From Oceanimonas smirnovii ATCC BAA-899 (GTDB taxonomy: Bacteria; Pseudomonadota; Gammaproteobacteria; Enterobacterales; Aeromonadaceae): a stretch of 64,000 nucleotides of DNA. Made by a program: the position numbers and the translations under genes. The notes beneath the pieces were generated by a model. It ran no database searches. It was not told the DNA's origin and saw only the letters and a program-made list of their open reading frames with translations. Position 1 is the first letter of the stretch. Every line of letters starts with the position of its first letter. Shown piece by piece: positions 25,147-34,457 of this stretch. The stretch lies in contig NZ_KB908465.1 of NCBI RefSeq assembly GCF_000381965.1, forward strand, positions 41,218 through 105,217, in the 5' to 3' direction.

Positions 25147-26595
25147 CTACTCCCTAAAGTTTTCAGCCAGCTCTCTGGGGTAGCCCCGGGCTTCGGCGAG
25201 TTGTATGGCAGTGGCCTCTACTTCGGCGGCAGTTTGCCGGCTGACCAGTGTAATTTCCGGGTTCAGCGGGCCTGTGTGGTTCAGCCAGCACAGTTCGGTG
25301 AGCTTGCTGACGATGCGGTCGGCGGCGGTGAGTGCCGAGCTTGCCTTTACAATTTCTACCCGGGCGTAGTGGTGCCCTTCAAAGGACACATCGGCGGCGC
25401 GCAGTCTGGGATCGCTGCCCGGAATTTGCTGAGCACCAAACAGCGGTTTGCCGGCGGGGGTGGCGCGGGCAAAGTCGGGCAGCAGTCGCGCCATATGCTC
25501 AATGGCACGCTGGGTGCGTGTTCGGGCTTCATCGGCGTTCCAGCCTTCATTCAGTTGCTGGCGATAGGCCTCCGGCAGGCGCGGCTGGGCGCTGTGCGCG
25601 GGGTTAGCCACCAGACCGTTCTTGAACAGAGTAATGGCGTCGGTCATGCCGTGCAGCTGAAACAGGCCATTGGGGTAGGGGGTTAACTGGGCCATGCCCT
25701 GAGGCGTGCCGCGCTCGCCGTGAAAAATCACCTCGGGCCAGTGGGCAGACACAGGCCAGCGGGCCAGATAGGCGGCCTTGTATTCCACCAGCCGCTCACG
25801 ACGATAGCCGGCCATATCATCCACCAGACCGGTACGAAAGCCGCAGGCGTTTACCAGAAAGTCCACTTCATCCATGCATTCGCCCTTTGGCCCCACGCTT
25901 TGCACCAGCCAGCTGCATTCACGCTGCTCAAGCCGAGTGGCACGGGTATTCAGGCGCAGATCACACAGAGGGGAACGGGTTAACGCAAGAGTGGCAGTGG
26001 CGGCCATGCGAAACAGGCTCCAGCCGTATTCCTGCACCAGAATAAGCGGAAACTTGAGGGTGTCGGCATTCAGCTGGTGCGCCAGCGGGATCATCCAGTC
26101 GTCATGGCACTCGGCACGGACCGGCAGAGGCCGCTTTGCCAGCGCTTCGAATTCTTCGCGCTCATAGCAGCGGTAATAATCACCGGGCTCGCCCAGCATC
26201 TTGTTAGCCGGGTTTTCAGTGACCAGCCGCTGATATTCCCGCGCCACCTGGCGCAGCCGGGGCAGCAGGGCGTTCGGGTTGCCGGCATCGGTCACCGGCA
26301 CCGCAATCACGGTGGGGCGGCGGTTAATGCTGTGAGGATAGGCCCGCACCGAGTCGATGGACTGGCGCAGCAGGGTCAGACACTGCTGATCGCTGATCTC
26401 CCGGTACAGGTTGCCCCCTGCATGCAAATGGCAGAACGGCGGCCCGTTTACCAGGCCGGTGCTGCTTTCCAGCAGCAGGGTGTGAATGCCCATATCGGTG
26501 AGGCGCAGTGCCACTGTGGCACCGGCAATGCCGCCACCCAGAATGCCCACCCGAAGCGGGCGCTGGGCATAAGCGGCGCAGGATTCTGTGTTCAT
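25147..26595 (-). CDS. FAD-dependent oxidoreductase (DAO-like)
   Basis: 482 residues with the Rossmann FAD motif GILGGGIAGATVALRL near 18-33 and the family ruler LLLESSTGLVNGPP just after. FLVNACGFRTG (near 245) matches the second FAD contact of DAO-type enzymes. There is no signal peptide or membrane helix. The substrate is unknown. It resembles unassigned amino-acid or amine oxidase-like proteins of marine gammaproteobacteria more than a named enzyme. It lies downstream of mfd on the same strand, separated by a hairpin. Confidence 0.75.
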   Translation of the reverse strand: MNTESCAAYAQRPLRVGILGGGIAGATVALRLTDMGIHTLLLESSTGLVNGPPFCHLHAGGNLYREISDQQCLTLLRQSIDSVRAYPHSINRRPTVIAVPVTDAGNPNALLPRLRQVAREYQRLVTENPANKMLGEPGDYYRCYEREEFEALAKRPLPVRAECHDDWMIPLAHQLNADTLKFPLILVQEYGWSLFRMAATATLALTRSPLCDLRLNTRATRLEQRECSWLVQSVGPKGECMDEVDFLVNACGFRTGLVDDMAGYRRERLVEYKAAYLARWPVSAHWPEVIFHGERGTPQGMAQLTPYPNGLFQLHGMTDAITLFKNGLVANPAHSAQPRLPEAYRQQLNEGWNADEARTRTQRAIEHMARLLPDFARATPAGKPLFGAQQIPGSDPRLRAADVSFEGHHYARVEIVKASSALTAADRIVSKLTELCWLNHTGPLNPEITLVSRQTAAEVEATAIQLAEARGYPRELAENFRE

Positions 26596-26620
26596 TTGGT
26601 CTCGGTCAGGATCAGAATAT

Positions 26621-26641
26621 AGCGCCGGTGCAGCCGGCGCT
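26621..26641 (-). terminator. Hairpin between mfd and the FAD oxidoreductase gene
   Basis: AGCGCCGG-TGCAG-CCGGCGCT stem-loop about 33 bp past the mfd stop. On the minus strand it is followed by ATATTCTG, a poor T-tract, so termination may be partial. Confidence 0.45.
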
Positions 26642-26673
26642 GTTGTTGTACGTCCCGTCCGTGGGAGTGCGCA

Positions 26674-29600
26674 TCAGATCCGATGCGCGGCAAATTCATT
26701 AAGCATGTCGTCCACCAGCGCCAGCCGGGCTTTGGCGTCATTGCTGGGAATGGCAAAGCGCAGCCTGGTGGGGCCCTCCATTTTGTAGATGCGGGGCTGA
26801 CTTTGCAACAGGCCCACCAGATAGCCGGGGTCGACTTTGGCGTCTTCACCAAAATTAATGGTCCCTCCTTGCGGACCGGCATCAATCTTCTCGATGCCAA
26901 GCTCGCTTGCCTTTGTTTTGAGTGCAGACAGCGCAATCAGGTTTTTGCCCGGCTCCGGCAGCAGGCCAAAGCGGTCAATCAGCTCCACCTGCAACTCGCG
27001 CAGAGCAGCATCGTTCTCGGCAGCGGCAATGCGCTTGTACATGGACAGGCGCATGTTCACATCGGGAATATAATCGTCCGGCAGCAGGGCGGGCAGACGC
27101 AGCTCAATCTCGGTCTGGCTGGCCAGCAGCTTGTCCAGCGCCGGCTCCTTGCCGGACTGCAGGGCTTTTACTGCCTGCTCCAGCATTTCCATATACAGGC
27201 TGAAGCCAATGGCAGTGATCTGGCCGCTCTGCTCGTCGCCCAGCAGCTCGCCGGCACCGCGAATTTCGAGATCATGGGTGGCCAGGGCAAAGCCGGCACC
27301 CAGATCTTCCAGTGCAGCAATGGCCTCAAGCCGCTTTTTGGCGTCTGTGGTCATGCGTTTGGGATGGGGCGTGAGCAAATAGGCATAGGCCTGATGATGG
27401 GAACGGCCTACCCGGCCCCGCAACTGGTGCAGCTGGGCCAGGCCCAGCTTGTCGGCGCGGTCCATGATAATGGTGTTGGCACTGGGCACATCGATGCCGG
27501 TTTCGATGATGGTGGAGCACAGCAGCACGTTAAAGCGCTGGTGATAGAAGTCCGACATCACCTTTTCCAGCTCGCGCTCGCGCATCTGACCGTGGGCAAT
27601 GCCAATGCGGGCCTCGGGCACCAGGGTGCGCAGGGCATCCAGGCTGTTTTCTATGGTCTGCACCTCGTTGTGCAGATAATAGACCTGACCGCCGCGTTTC
27701 AGCTCCCGCAAAATGGCCTCACGCACCACGGTCGGATCCGACTCGCGCACAAAGGTCTTTACCGCCAGCCGCTTGGCTGGCGGCGTGGCAATAATGGAGA
27801 GATCGCGCATACCGCCCATGGCCATGTTCAGGGTGCGCGGAATGGGGGTGGCAGTAAGAGTGAGAATGTCCACGTCGGCACGCAGCGCCTTGATCTTGTC
27901 TTTCTGGCGCACACCAAAGCGGTGCTCTTCGTCCACAATCAGCAGGCCCAGATCTTTAAAACGCACATCCTGGCTGAGCAGCTTGTGAGTGCCAATCACA
28001 ATATCAATGCTGCCGTCTGCCAGCCCTTCCAGGGCCTTGTCCTGCTCCTTGCCGGTCTTGAAGCGACTAATCAGCTCCACCTTGACCGGCCAGTTGGCAA
28101 AGCGGTCACGAAAGTTGTCGTAATGCTGCTGCGCCAGCAGGGTGGTGGGCACCAATACCGCCACCTGCTTGCCGCCGTGCACCGCCACAAAGGCGGCGCG
28201 CATGGCCACTTCGGTTTTGCCAAAGCCCACGTCGCCGCACACCAGCCGGTCCATGGCCTTGGGTTGGGTCATGTCGGTGAGCACGGCACTGATGGCCTTG
28301 AGCTGATCGTCGGTTTCCTCAAAGGGAAAGGCATCACAGAACTGGCGGTAGGCGTTCTTGTCGTGGGCAATGGCCTGGCCCGGCTGGGCGGCCCGGCGGG
28401 CATACACATCCAGCAGCTCGGCGGCCACGTCCCGCACTTTTTCGGCGGCCTTGCGCTTGGCCTTGGCCCAGGCGTCGTTGCCAAGGCGGTTCAGGGTGGG
28501 CTCGTCGGCACCGCTGTAGCGGCCTACCAGATGCAGGGCGGTCACCGGCACATAGAGCTTGTCACCGCCGGCGTATTCCAGGGTCAGATATTCCGACTTC
28601 ATGCCGCCGGCGTCCAGGCTTTGCAGGCCCAGGTAGCGGCCCACGCCGTGATCCAGATGCACTACCGGCTGACCGATGGACAACTCAGCCAGGTTACGAA
28701 TAAGGGTGTCGGGGCTGAGGCTGGCGGACTTTTCCCGCCGGCGGCGCTGGATCACCCGGCCACCAAGCAGGTCCCCTTCGCACACCAGCGCAAAGCTGTC
28801 GTTCAGCACAAAGCCCTGTGCCAGCGGGCCCACCAGCAGGCCCAGTTTATCGCTGCCGGCGGCAAAGTCGTTCAGGCTCTCCACCGGTGTGAGCTTAAGG
28901 GGAGAGCCTGCCAGCAGCTCGGTCAGCGCCTCGCGCCGGCCGGCGCTTTCCACCGAAAACAGAATGCGCCCGGCAAAGGACTGACAGAAATTCAGCAGTC
29001 GCGCCAGGGGCTCGGTTTTCTGGTGCTCTACCTCAAGCAGGGGCAGGGCAGACACAGGCGCATTTACCCGATCGCCTTTTTCCGGTACCGGATCCTGACT
29101 CAGTTGCAGCCGCGGCCAGTGATTCAGTTGCTGCATCAGGGCATCGGGTTTTAAATACAACTCGTCGGGTGCCAGCAAGGGGCGCAGCATGTCGTGACGG
29201 CGGTCTTCGTAACGCTCGTTTACATCGCGCCAGAAAGTCTGTGCGGTGGGCTCTATATCACCCACTGCCAGCACCTGCATGGACTCGGGCAGGGCATCAA
29301 ACAGTGTATTGGTCTGCTCAAAAAACAGCGGAAAATAATACTCAATGCCCGGCGGCAGCTGACCCTGGCTGACACGGTGATAAAGCGACTCCGGCTCATT
29401 GCGCAGGGCAAAGCGCTCTCTGTACTGGCCGCGAAATCGCTCTATGGCCCCGCTGTCGGTAGGAAACTCCCGGGCCGGCAGCAGCCGCACTTCGTTTATC
29501 TTGTCGCGGGAGCGCTGACTGTCGGGATCAAAGGGGCGCAGGGTATCAATTTCATCATCAAAAAAGTCGATGCGCACCGGCTCTGCCGCCCCCATGGGGA

Positions 29601-30111
29601 ACAGATCCAGCAGCGCTCCCCGGGCGGCAAACTCACCATGCTCCAGCACCTGCTCCACGGCACGGTAGCCGGCTTGCTCCAGCCGCTGGCGCAAATGGTG
29701 CATATCCTGCCGGTCGCCCACTTTAAGCAGCAGGCTGTTTCGCTCCAGCCAGTCCCGGGGCGGCGTGCGCAGCATCAGAGTGGTCACCGGCACTATCAGC
29801 AGACCCCGGCTTAATGCCGGCAGACCATAGAGGGTTTCCAGCCGCTGGGAGATAATGTCCTGATGGGGTGAAAACTGATCATAGGGCAGGGTTTCCCAGT
29901 CGGGCAGCAGCTGCACCGGCAAGGTGGCATCATTCAGCAGATGGCGCACTTCCTGCTCCAGCCGCAGGGCGGTGGGGGTGTCGGGCACCACCAGCAACAT
30001 ACGCTGGTGGTGCTGTTTCACCTGATGAGCAATGGCCAGAGCCAGGCTGCTGCCAATCAAACCGCCCAGGCTGGCTCTGGGTTTGGGCGTGGGGCTGGAA
30101 ATATTAATCAT
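26674..30111 (-). CDS. mfd: Transcription-repair coupling factor Mfd
   Basis: 1145-residue DNA translocase that displaces stalled RNA polymerase and recruits UvrA. Domain order is as usual: UvrB-homology region (about 20-350), RNA polymerase-interacting domain (about 475-560, HLDHGVGRYLGL), helicase core with Walker A GDVGFGKTEVAMR and DEEH box, TRG motif region, and the C-terminal UvrA-binding lid domain. Length is near E. coli Mfd (1148). The start overlaps the stop of the upstream PilZ gene by four bases (ATGA), so the two are probably translated together. Confidence 0.97.
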   Translation of the reverse strand: MINISSPTPKPRASLGGLIGSSLALAIAHQVKQHHQRMLLVVPDTPTALRLEQEVRHLLNDATLPVQLLPDWETLPYDQFSPHQDIISQRLETLYGLPALSRGLLIVPVTTLMLRTPPRDWLERNSLLLKVGDRQDMHHLRQRLEQAGYRAVEQVLEHGEFAARGALLDLFPMGAAEPVRIDFFDDEIDTLRPFDPDSQRSRDKINEVRLLPAREFPTDSGAIERFRGQYRERFALRNEPESLYHRVSQGQLPPGIEYYFPLFFEQTNTLFDALPESMQVLAVGDIEPTAQTFWRDVNERYEDRRHDMLRPLLAPDELYLKPDALMQQLNHWPRLQLSQDPVPEKGDRVNAPVSALPLLEVEHQKTEPLARLLNFCQSFAGRILFSVESAGRREALTELLAGSPLKLTPVESLNDFAAGSDKLGLLVGPLAQGFVLNDSFALVCEGDLLGGRVIQRRRREKSASLSPDTLIRNLAELSIGQPVVHLDHGVGRYLGLQSLDAGGMKSEYLTLEYAGGDKLYVPVTALHLVGRYSGADEPTLNRLGNDAWAKAKRKAAEKVRDVAAELLDVYARRAAQPGQAIAHDKNAYRQFCDAFPFEETDDQLKAISAVLTDMTQPKAMDRLVCGDVGFGKTEVAMRAAFVAVHGGKQVAVLVPTTLLAQQHYDNFRDRFANWPVKVELISRFKTGKEQDKALEGLADGSIDIVIGTHKLLSQDVRFKDLGLLIVDEEHRFGVRQKDKIKALRADVDILTLTATPIPRTLNMAMGGMRDLSIIATPPAKRLAVKTFVRESDPTVVREAILRELKRGGQVYYLHNEVQTIENSLDALRTLVPEARIGIAHGQMRERELEKVMSDFYHQRFNVLLCSTIIETGIDVPSANTIIMDRADKLGLAQLHQLRGRVGRSHHQAYAYLLTPHPKRMTTDAKKRLEAIAALEDLGAGFALATHDLEIRGAGELLGDEQSGQITAIGFSLYMEMLEQAVKALQSGKEPALDKLLASQTEIELRLPALLPDDYIPDVNMRLSMYKRIAAAENDAALRELQVELIDRFGLLPEPGKNLIALSALKTKASELGIEKIDAGPQGGTINFGEDAKVDPGYLVGLLQSQPRIYKMEGPTRLRFAIPSNDAKARLALVDDMLNEFAAHRI

Positions 30112-30680
30112 GAGGCAGGTTTGTCATTCTGTTGGGCGCGCTGCTCGGCGCGGGCTTTAAGTTGTTTGGCCTGTAGCTGCAGGCTGGCGCGAATAAGGGC
30201 GTCTCTGTCCTGCTCGCGAATACAGGTAAAGCGGCAGTGGCAGCGGTTGGCATCGGGGCCGTTATGCACTTCACCATAGGCAAAGACCGCCACCGAATAT
30301 TCCGGCAAAAACAGTTTAATGCGCACCGCCTGGCCGTCGGTCATGGGGTGTCGCGGGGTAAAGTCAAAACCGCCGCCGCCCAGGGTCAGGGTGTAGCTGC
30401 GGCAGTCCGGGTCGTCCTGCTCTGCTAATACATGACTCAGCACCAGGTCGATTTTGCGGGACTGCTGATTAATCACCTCCACCAGATCACTGGCGTGATC
30501 GTCCAGGTTACGCAGCAGCCGGGCCTGATGGGTGTCAATGCGGGTGACTTCGCTGATCAGCCGGAAAGGACCGGGAATGTCGGCCTCCAGTTGTTCCACA
30601 TCGGGCACGGTTTCGCCTTGCTCCAGAGGAATAAGATTCACCCGGGCACGATACTCCACACTGAAATAAGGATCTGTCAT
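30108..30680 (-). CDS. PilZ domain protein
   Basis: 190 residues. A helical N-terminal part (about 1-95) is followed by a PilZ-like beta-barrel (about 95-165; YTLTLGGGGFDF and RIKLFLPEYSVAVFAYGEVH) and a charged coiled tail rich in Gln, Lys and Ala. The c-di-GMP signature R-x3-R...D/N-x-S-x2-G is not fully seen: the second part reads LGGGGF with glycine in place of serine. Binding of c-di-GMP is therefore uncertain. It precedes mfd with a four-base overlap and is divergent from lolC. Confidence 0.78.
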   Translation of the reverse strand: MTDPYFSVEYRARVNLIPLEQGETVPDVEQLEADIPGPFRLISEVTRIDTHQARLLRNLDDHASDLVEVINQQSRKIDLVLSHVLAEQDDPDCRSYTLTLGGGGFDFTPRHPMTDGQAVRIKLFLPEYSVAVFAYGEVHNGPDANRCHCRFTCIREQDRDALIRASLQLQAKQLKARAEQRAQQNDKPAS

Positions 30681-30773
30681 GCTTCGCTGCTCTTGTTGCG
30701 CCTGTCACAAGCCTTTATTATTCCGCAACTTGCGGGTGACGTAAAACCCTTTGAAAAAACGGAAGATTATGCC

Positions 30774-31985
30774 ATGTTTCAACCCCTGACGCTGATGCTG
30801 GGCCTGCGCTATGCCGGTGCCCGTGGCCGGCGCAGCTTTGCCTCCTTTGTTTCCGGTTTTTCCACCATTGGCATTTTGCTGGGGGTGGCGGCACTGATGC
30901 TGGTGTCGTCGGTGATGAACGGCTTTGAGCAGCAGCTCAAAACCAACCTGCTGGGGGTCATTCCCCATGCGCTGGTCACCAACGACGCCCGCCGGCTGAG
31001 CGACCCCGAGGCACAGGCCGGGCGCTTTGCCGGCGTGCCCGGTGTGCTGGCAAGCAGCCCCTTTATCAGCGCCGAGGCCATGGTGCAGGGGCCGGCGGCA
31101 CTGACCGGTGCCGAGCTGTACGGCGTGGATCCAGATAATGCTTCAGACCGGCTGCTGAGCCAGCTGGATGAACAAACCCTGGGTTATTTTCGCGACCTGC
31201 CCTATGGCGTGGTGCTGGGTGCCGGTCTGGCCCGCGAGCTGGGCGTCACTCCGGGTGACAAGGTGCGTCTTACCGTGACCGAAGGCAGTCGTTTTACGCC
31301 GCTGGGCCGGGTGCCCAGCCAGCGGCTGTTTACTCTGGTGGGTACCTTTGCCACCGGCCAGGATGTGGACCGTCAGCTGGCCCTGACCCGGCTGGAAGAC
31401 GCCGGCCGGCTGCTGCGTTACCGCCCGGGACAGGTATCCGGCCTGCGGCTGTGGCTGGCGGATCCGTTTGAGGTGAGTGAGCTGCCGGCACTGGATTCCG
31501 GCCTTAAGTACGAAACCTGGCAGCACAGCCGGGGCGAGCTGTTTCAGGCGGTGGCCATGGAAAAACGGCTGATGAGCCTGATGCTGGCGCTGATTATTCT
31601 GGTGGCGGCCTTTAATATTCTCTCTGCCATGGTGATGGTGGTGACCGACAAGGAAGCCGAAATTGCCATGCTGCAGACCCTGGGGCTGAGCCGTAACCGC
31701 GTGATGGCGGTATTTATGATTCAGGGCGGCTTCAGCGGTGTGCTGGGCAGTTTGCTGGGCTTTGCGCTGGGGCTGCTGCTCACCCTTAATCTGGATGCGG
31801 TGCTTAACGCCCTGGGCATTAACTTTTATTCCTCTGCCGGCGGCAGTCAGCTGCCGGTGCTGCTGCTGCCGGCTCAGCTTGTGACCATTTTGTTTTCCAC
31901 CCTTGCCCTGTGTGTGCTGGCCAGCCTGTATCCGGCCTGGCGGGCGTCCCGGGTGCAACCTGCCGAGGCCCTGCGCTATGAGTAA
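30774..31985 (+). CDS. lolC: Lipoprotein-releasing ABC transporter permease LolC
   Basis: 403 residues with the FtsX/MacB topology: one N-terminal helix (about 25-50), a large periplasmic domain to about 265, then three helices in the C-terminal third. The SFASFVSGFSTIGILLGVAALMLVSSVMNGFE start is typical of LolC. LolCDE extracts mature lipoproteins from the inner membrane and hands them to LolA. The start is at ATG 30774, although the frame is open further upstream. The gene overlaps lolD by 8 bp. Confidence 0.94.
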   Translation: MFQPLTLMLGLRYAGARGRRSFASFVSGFSTIGILLGVAALMLVSSVMNGFEQQLKTNLLGVIPHALVTNDARRLSDPEAQAGRFAGVPGVLASSPFISAEAMVQGPAALTGAELYGVDPDNASDRLLSQLDEQTLGYFRDLPYGVVLGAGLARELGVTPGDKVRLTVTEGSRFTPLGRVPSQRLFTLVGTFATGQDVDRQLALTRLEDAGRLLRYRPGQVSGLRLWLADPFEVSELPALDSGLKYETWQHSRGELFQAVAMEKRLMSLMLALIILVAAFNILSAMVMVVTDKEAEIAMLQTLGLSRNRVMAVFMIQGGFSGVLGSLLGFALGLLLTLNLDAVLNALGINFYSSAGGSQLPVLLLPAQLVTILFSTLALCVLASLYPAWRASRVQPAEALRYE

Positions 31986-32658
31986 TTCGTTGTTGACGGT
32001 TGAAAACCTGACCAAAACCCACCGCGACGGCGAGCGCTCGGTGAGCATTTTGCATGGCGTGAGCCTGGGCCTGAACGCCGGCGAGAGTTTGGCGGTGGTG
32101 GGCAGCTCCGGCTCGGGCAAAAGTACCCTGCTGCATTTGCTGGGCAGCCTCGACACGCCCACGTCGGGCCGGGTGCTGGTGGAAGGGGAAGATCTGCACC
32201 GGCTGCCCAACCGGGCTCAGGCCCGTTTTCGTAACCAGAAAATGGGCTTTGTGTATCAGTTTCATCATCTGCTGGGGGAGTTCAGCGCCCTGGAAAACGC
32301 CGCCATGCCACTGCTGATTGCCGGCCGGCCGGTGGCCGAAGCCAAAGCGCGGGCTGAAATCCTGCTGGGCCGAGTGGGGCTGGCGCACCGGCTGGATCAC
32401 CGCCCGGCTCAGCTTTCCGGTGGTGAGCGCCAGCGGGTGGCCATTGCCCGGGCGCTGGTGAACAAGCCGCGGCTGGTGCTGGCCGACGAGCCCACCGGTA
32501 ACCTGGACGCGCACAGCGCAGCGGATGTGTTTGCGCTGCTGGCAGAGCTGCAAAGCGAGCTGGGCACCGGTCTGGTGGTGGTCACTCACGATCTGGCGCT
32601 GGCGGGGCGGCTCAACCGTCAGGCCCGGCTGGTGGACGGCCATCTGGAGGAACAGTAA
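31978..32658 (+). CDS. lolD: Lipoprotein-releasing ABC transporter ATPase LolD
   Basis: 226-residue ABC ATPase. Walker A is GSSGSGKST near 42-50, the signature is LSGGERQRVAIARAL, Walker B is LVLADEPTGNLD, and the switch histidine is in VVVTHD. The MGFVYQFHHLLGEFSALENAAMP segment is characteristic of LolD. The start at ATG 31978 lies in the tail of lolC, and the last base of the stop is the first of lolE (TAATG), so the three genes are tightly coupled. Confidence 0.95.
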   Translation: MSNSLLTVENLTKTHRDGERSVSILHGVSLGLNAGESLAVVGSSGSGKSTLLHLLGSLDTPTSGRVLVEGEDLHRLPNRAQARFRNQKMGFVYQFHHLLGEFSALENAAMPLLIAGRPVAEAKARAEILLGRVGLAHRLDHRPAQLSGGERQRVAIARALVNKPRLVLADEPTGNLDAHSAADVFALLAELQSELGTGLVVVTHDLALAGRLNRQARLVDGHLEEQ

Positions 32659-33899
32659 TGTTTCGGCCATTACCGGTTTATCTGGGCTGGCGTTTCAGCC
32701 GGGCCAAACGGCGCAACCGTTTTATTTCCTTTATTTCGGTGGCCTCCATTCTGGGCATTGCCATTGGCGTGAGTGCGCTGATCTTGGGGCTGTCGGCCAT
32801 GAACGGCTTTCAGCGTGAGCTGGAAAACCGCATTCTGTCTGTGCTGCCCCATGGCCAGCTTTATACTGCCGACGGCCCTGTGGCCAACTGGCAGCCCATG
32901 CAGGCCAGTCTGGAGCGGGCGAAGGGCATAGAGGCGGTGGCTCCCTTTGTGCCGCTGGAAGGGCTGCTCAGCAAGGGCAGCATGCTGAAGGCGGTGCAGT
33001 TGCAGGGGGTGGACCCAGAGCGGGAAATGCGCATCTCGGCGCTGGGGCCCTATCTGGACGGCGGTAACCTGGACGCGCTTAAGCCCGGTGAGCGGGGCAT
33101 TATTCTGGGCCAGGCCATTGCCGATAAGCTCAAGCTTGAAACCGGCGACAAGGTCTCTTTATTACTGCCATCTCCCGATGAGCAGGGCTTTGGTTCACCC
33201 CGCCGCCATGCCTTTACCCTGGTAGGGGTGCTGCGCCTCGGCGGTCAGCTCGACACAGTGCTGGGCTATACCCATATTCAGGACGCTCAGGAGCTGAAAG
33301 GCATGGACGACAGCGTGATGGGCTTTCATCTTAAGGTGAATGAGGTGCTGGCTGCCGATCGCATCAGCTTTGATGCGGCCATGGGGCTGCCCGCGGGCTT
33401 TTATGTAACCAGCTGGATGAACAGCCAGGGCAATATCTACCGGGATATTCAGCTGGTGCGCACCCTGATGATAGTGGTGCTGCTGCTGGTGATGGCAGTG
33501 GCCAGCTTTAATATTGTGTCTACCCTGGTGATGGCGGTAAACGAGAAAAAAGGCGACATTGCCATTCTCAAAACCATGGGTGCCGGGCCCTGGCAGATTC
33601 GGGGTGCCTTTGTGGTGCAGGGCATGCTCAATGGCGTGACCGGCGTGCTGGCCGGCGGCCTGCTGGGAGCCTTTCTGGCCAGCCGGCTGTCGGAGCTGGT
33701 GGCCGGTGTCGAGCGGCTGACCGGCCACAGCGTGCTGAACCCGGATGTGTATTTTATTGACTTTATTCCTACCGAGTTTCACTGGGCAGATTTGTGGCTG
33801 GTCACCGGCTCGGCACTGGTGCTGATCTTTATCGCCACTCTCTATCCTGCCTGGCGGGCGGGACGGCTGCTGCCAAGGCAGCTGTTGGGAGAAGGGTAA
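32658..33899 (+). CDS. lolE: Lipoprotein-releasing ABC transporter permease LolE
   Basis: 413 residues with the same topology as LolC: one N-terminal helix, a periplasmic domain and three C-terminal helices. It starts with FRPLPVYLGWRFSRAKRRNRFISFIS, typical of LolE. Together with LolC it forms the heterodimeric channel for lipoprotein release, energised by LolD. It overlaps lolD by one base and ends the operon. Confidence 0.94.
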   Translation: MFRPLPVYLGWRFSRAKRRNRFISFISVASILGIAIGVSALILGLSAMNGFQRELENRILSVLPHGQLYTADGPVANWQPMQASLERAKGIEAVAPFVPLEGLLSKGSMLKAVQLQGVDPEREMRISALGPYLDGGNLDALKPGERGIILGQAIADKLKLETGDKVSLLLPSPDEQGFGSPRRHAFTLVGVLRLGGQLDTVLGYTHIQDAQELKGMDDSVMGFHLKVNEVLAADRISFDAAMGLPAGFYVTSWMNSQGNIYRDIQLVRTLMIVVLLLVMAVASFNIVSTLVMAVNEKKGDIAILKTMGAGPWQIRGAFVVQGMLNGVTGVLAGGLLGAFLASRLSELVAGVERLTGHSVLNPDVYFIDFIPTEFHWADLWLVTGSALVLIFIATLYPAWRAGRLLPRQLLGEG

Positions 33900-33918
33900 A
33901 ACATAGCTGGAAGCTTGA

Positions 33919-33949
33919 AGCTGGAAGTAAAACATGCCAGCTTCCAGCT
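33919..33949. other. Hairpin between lolE and DUF2062 genes
   Basis: AGCTGGAAG (33919-33927) pairs with CTTCCAGCT (33941-33949) over a 13-base loop; a second AGCTGGAAG copy is at 33905-33913. It lies in the convergent gap and lacks a clear T-tract. A related AAAGCTGGAAG occurs after sucD. Confidence 0.4.
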
Positions 33950-34457
33950 ACGGCTCGCGTCGTGCGCGCCGGCGCAGCAGCGCCAGCTGCACTTTCCAGC
34001 GCCAGCCCAGGCGGGTGAGCAGCCAGCCCAGCGCCGCCGAGGCAAGGGCCAGCAGCAGGCTGCCGGCAAACAGGGGAGCGGCCACTGCCAGCGCTTCGTG
34101 CTCCAGTGAGAAGCCGGCGCTGAACTGCACCTCGGGCTGGTTCAGCAATGTTAAACCCAGCTCATAGGCAAGATAAAACATGGGAGCTATGGTAAGCGGA
34201 TTGTTTACCCACACCATGGCAATGGCCAGAGGCAGGTAGCCGCGCATCAGCACTGCCAGAGCAATGGCTACCAGGGTATGCATGGGCAAGGGCAGCCAGG
34301 CGGCAAAGAGCCCGGCCGCTACCGCCACGGCGGCAGAATGCCGGTTACAAAACCAGTAGTCCGGATCCAGAAGGCGATCACCAAAAAGCCGTAACACTTT
34401 GTGCTGACGCAGTGCCTCCTGGCTGGGCATTCTGTTGCGAACCCACTGGCGCAGCAT
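33948..34457 (-). CDS. DUF2062 membrane protein, second of a tandem pair
   Basis: 169 residues with the DUF2062 core. An FCNRHSAAVAVAAGLFAAWLP segment is followed by the family motif WVNNPLTIAPMFYLAYELG near 85-103, and a final helix near 140-160. Roughly three to four membrane helices. The start at 34457 shares one base with the stop of the upstream DUF2062 gene (TGATG). The two proteins are paralogues of about equal length, an apparent tandem duplication. The family function is unknown; it is often found beside glycosyltransferase or DNA-uptake genes. Confidence 0.83.
   Translation of the reverse strand: MLRQWVRNRMPSQEALRQHKVLRLFGDRLLDPDYWFCNRHSAAVAVAAGLFAAWLPLPMHTLVAIALAVLMRGYLPLAIAMVWVNNPLTIAPMFYLAYELGLTLLNQPEVQFSAGFSLEHEALAVAAPLFAGSLLLALASAALGWLLTRLGWRWKVQLALLRRRARREP

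Noticed and set aside
26683..29154. 823-codon open frame antisense to mfd
   Set aside because: Mirror frame of a GC-rich real gene; its translation is rich in His, Gln and Gly with no domain pattern, while mfd on the other strand is unmistakable.
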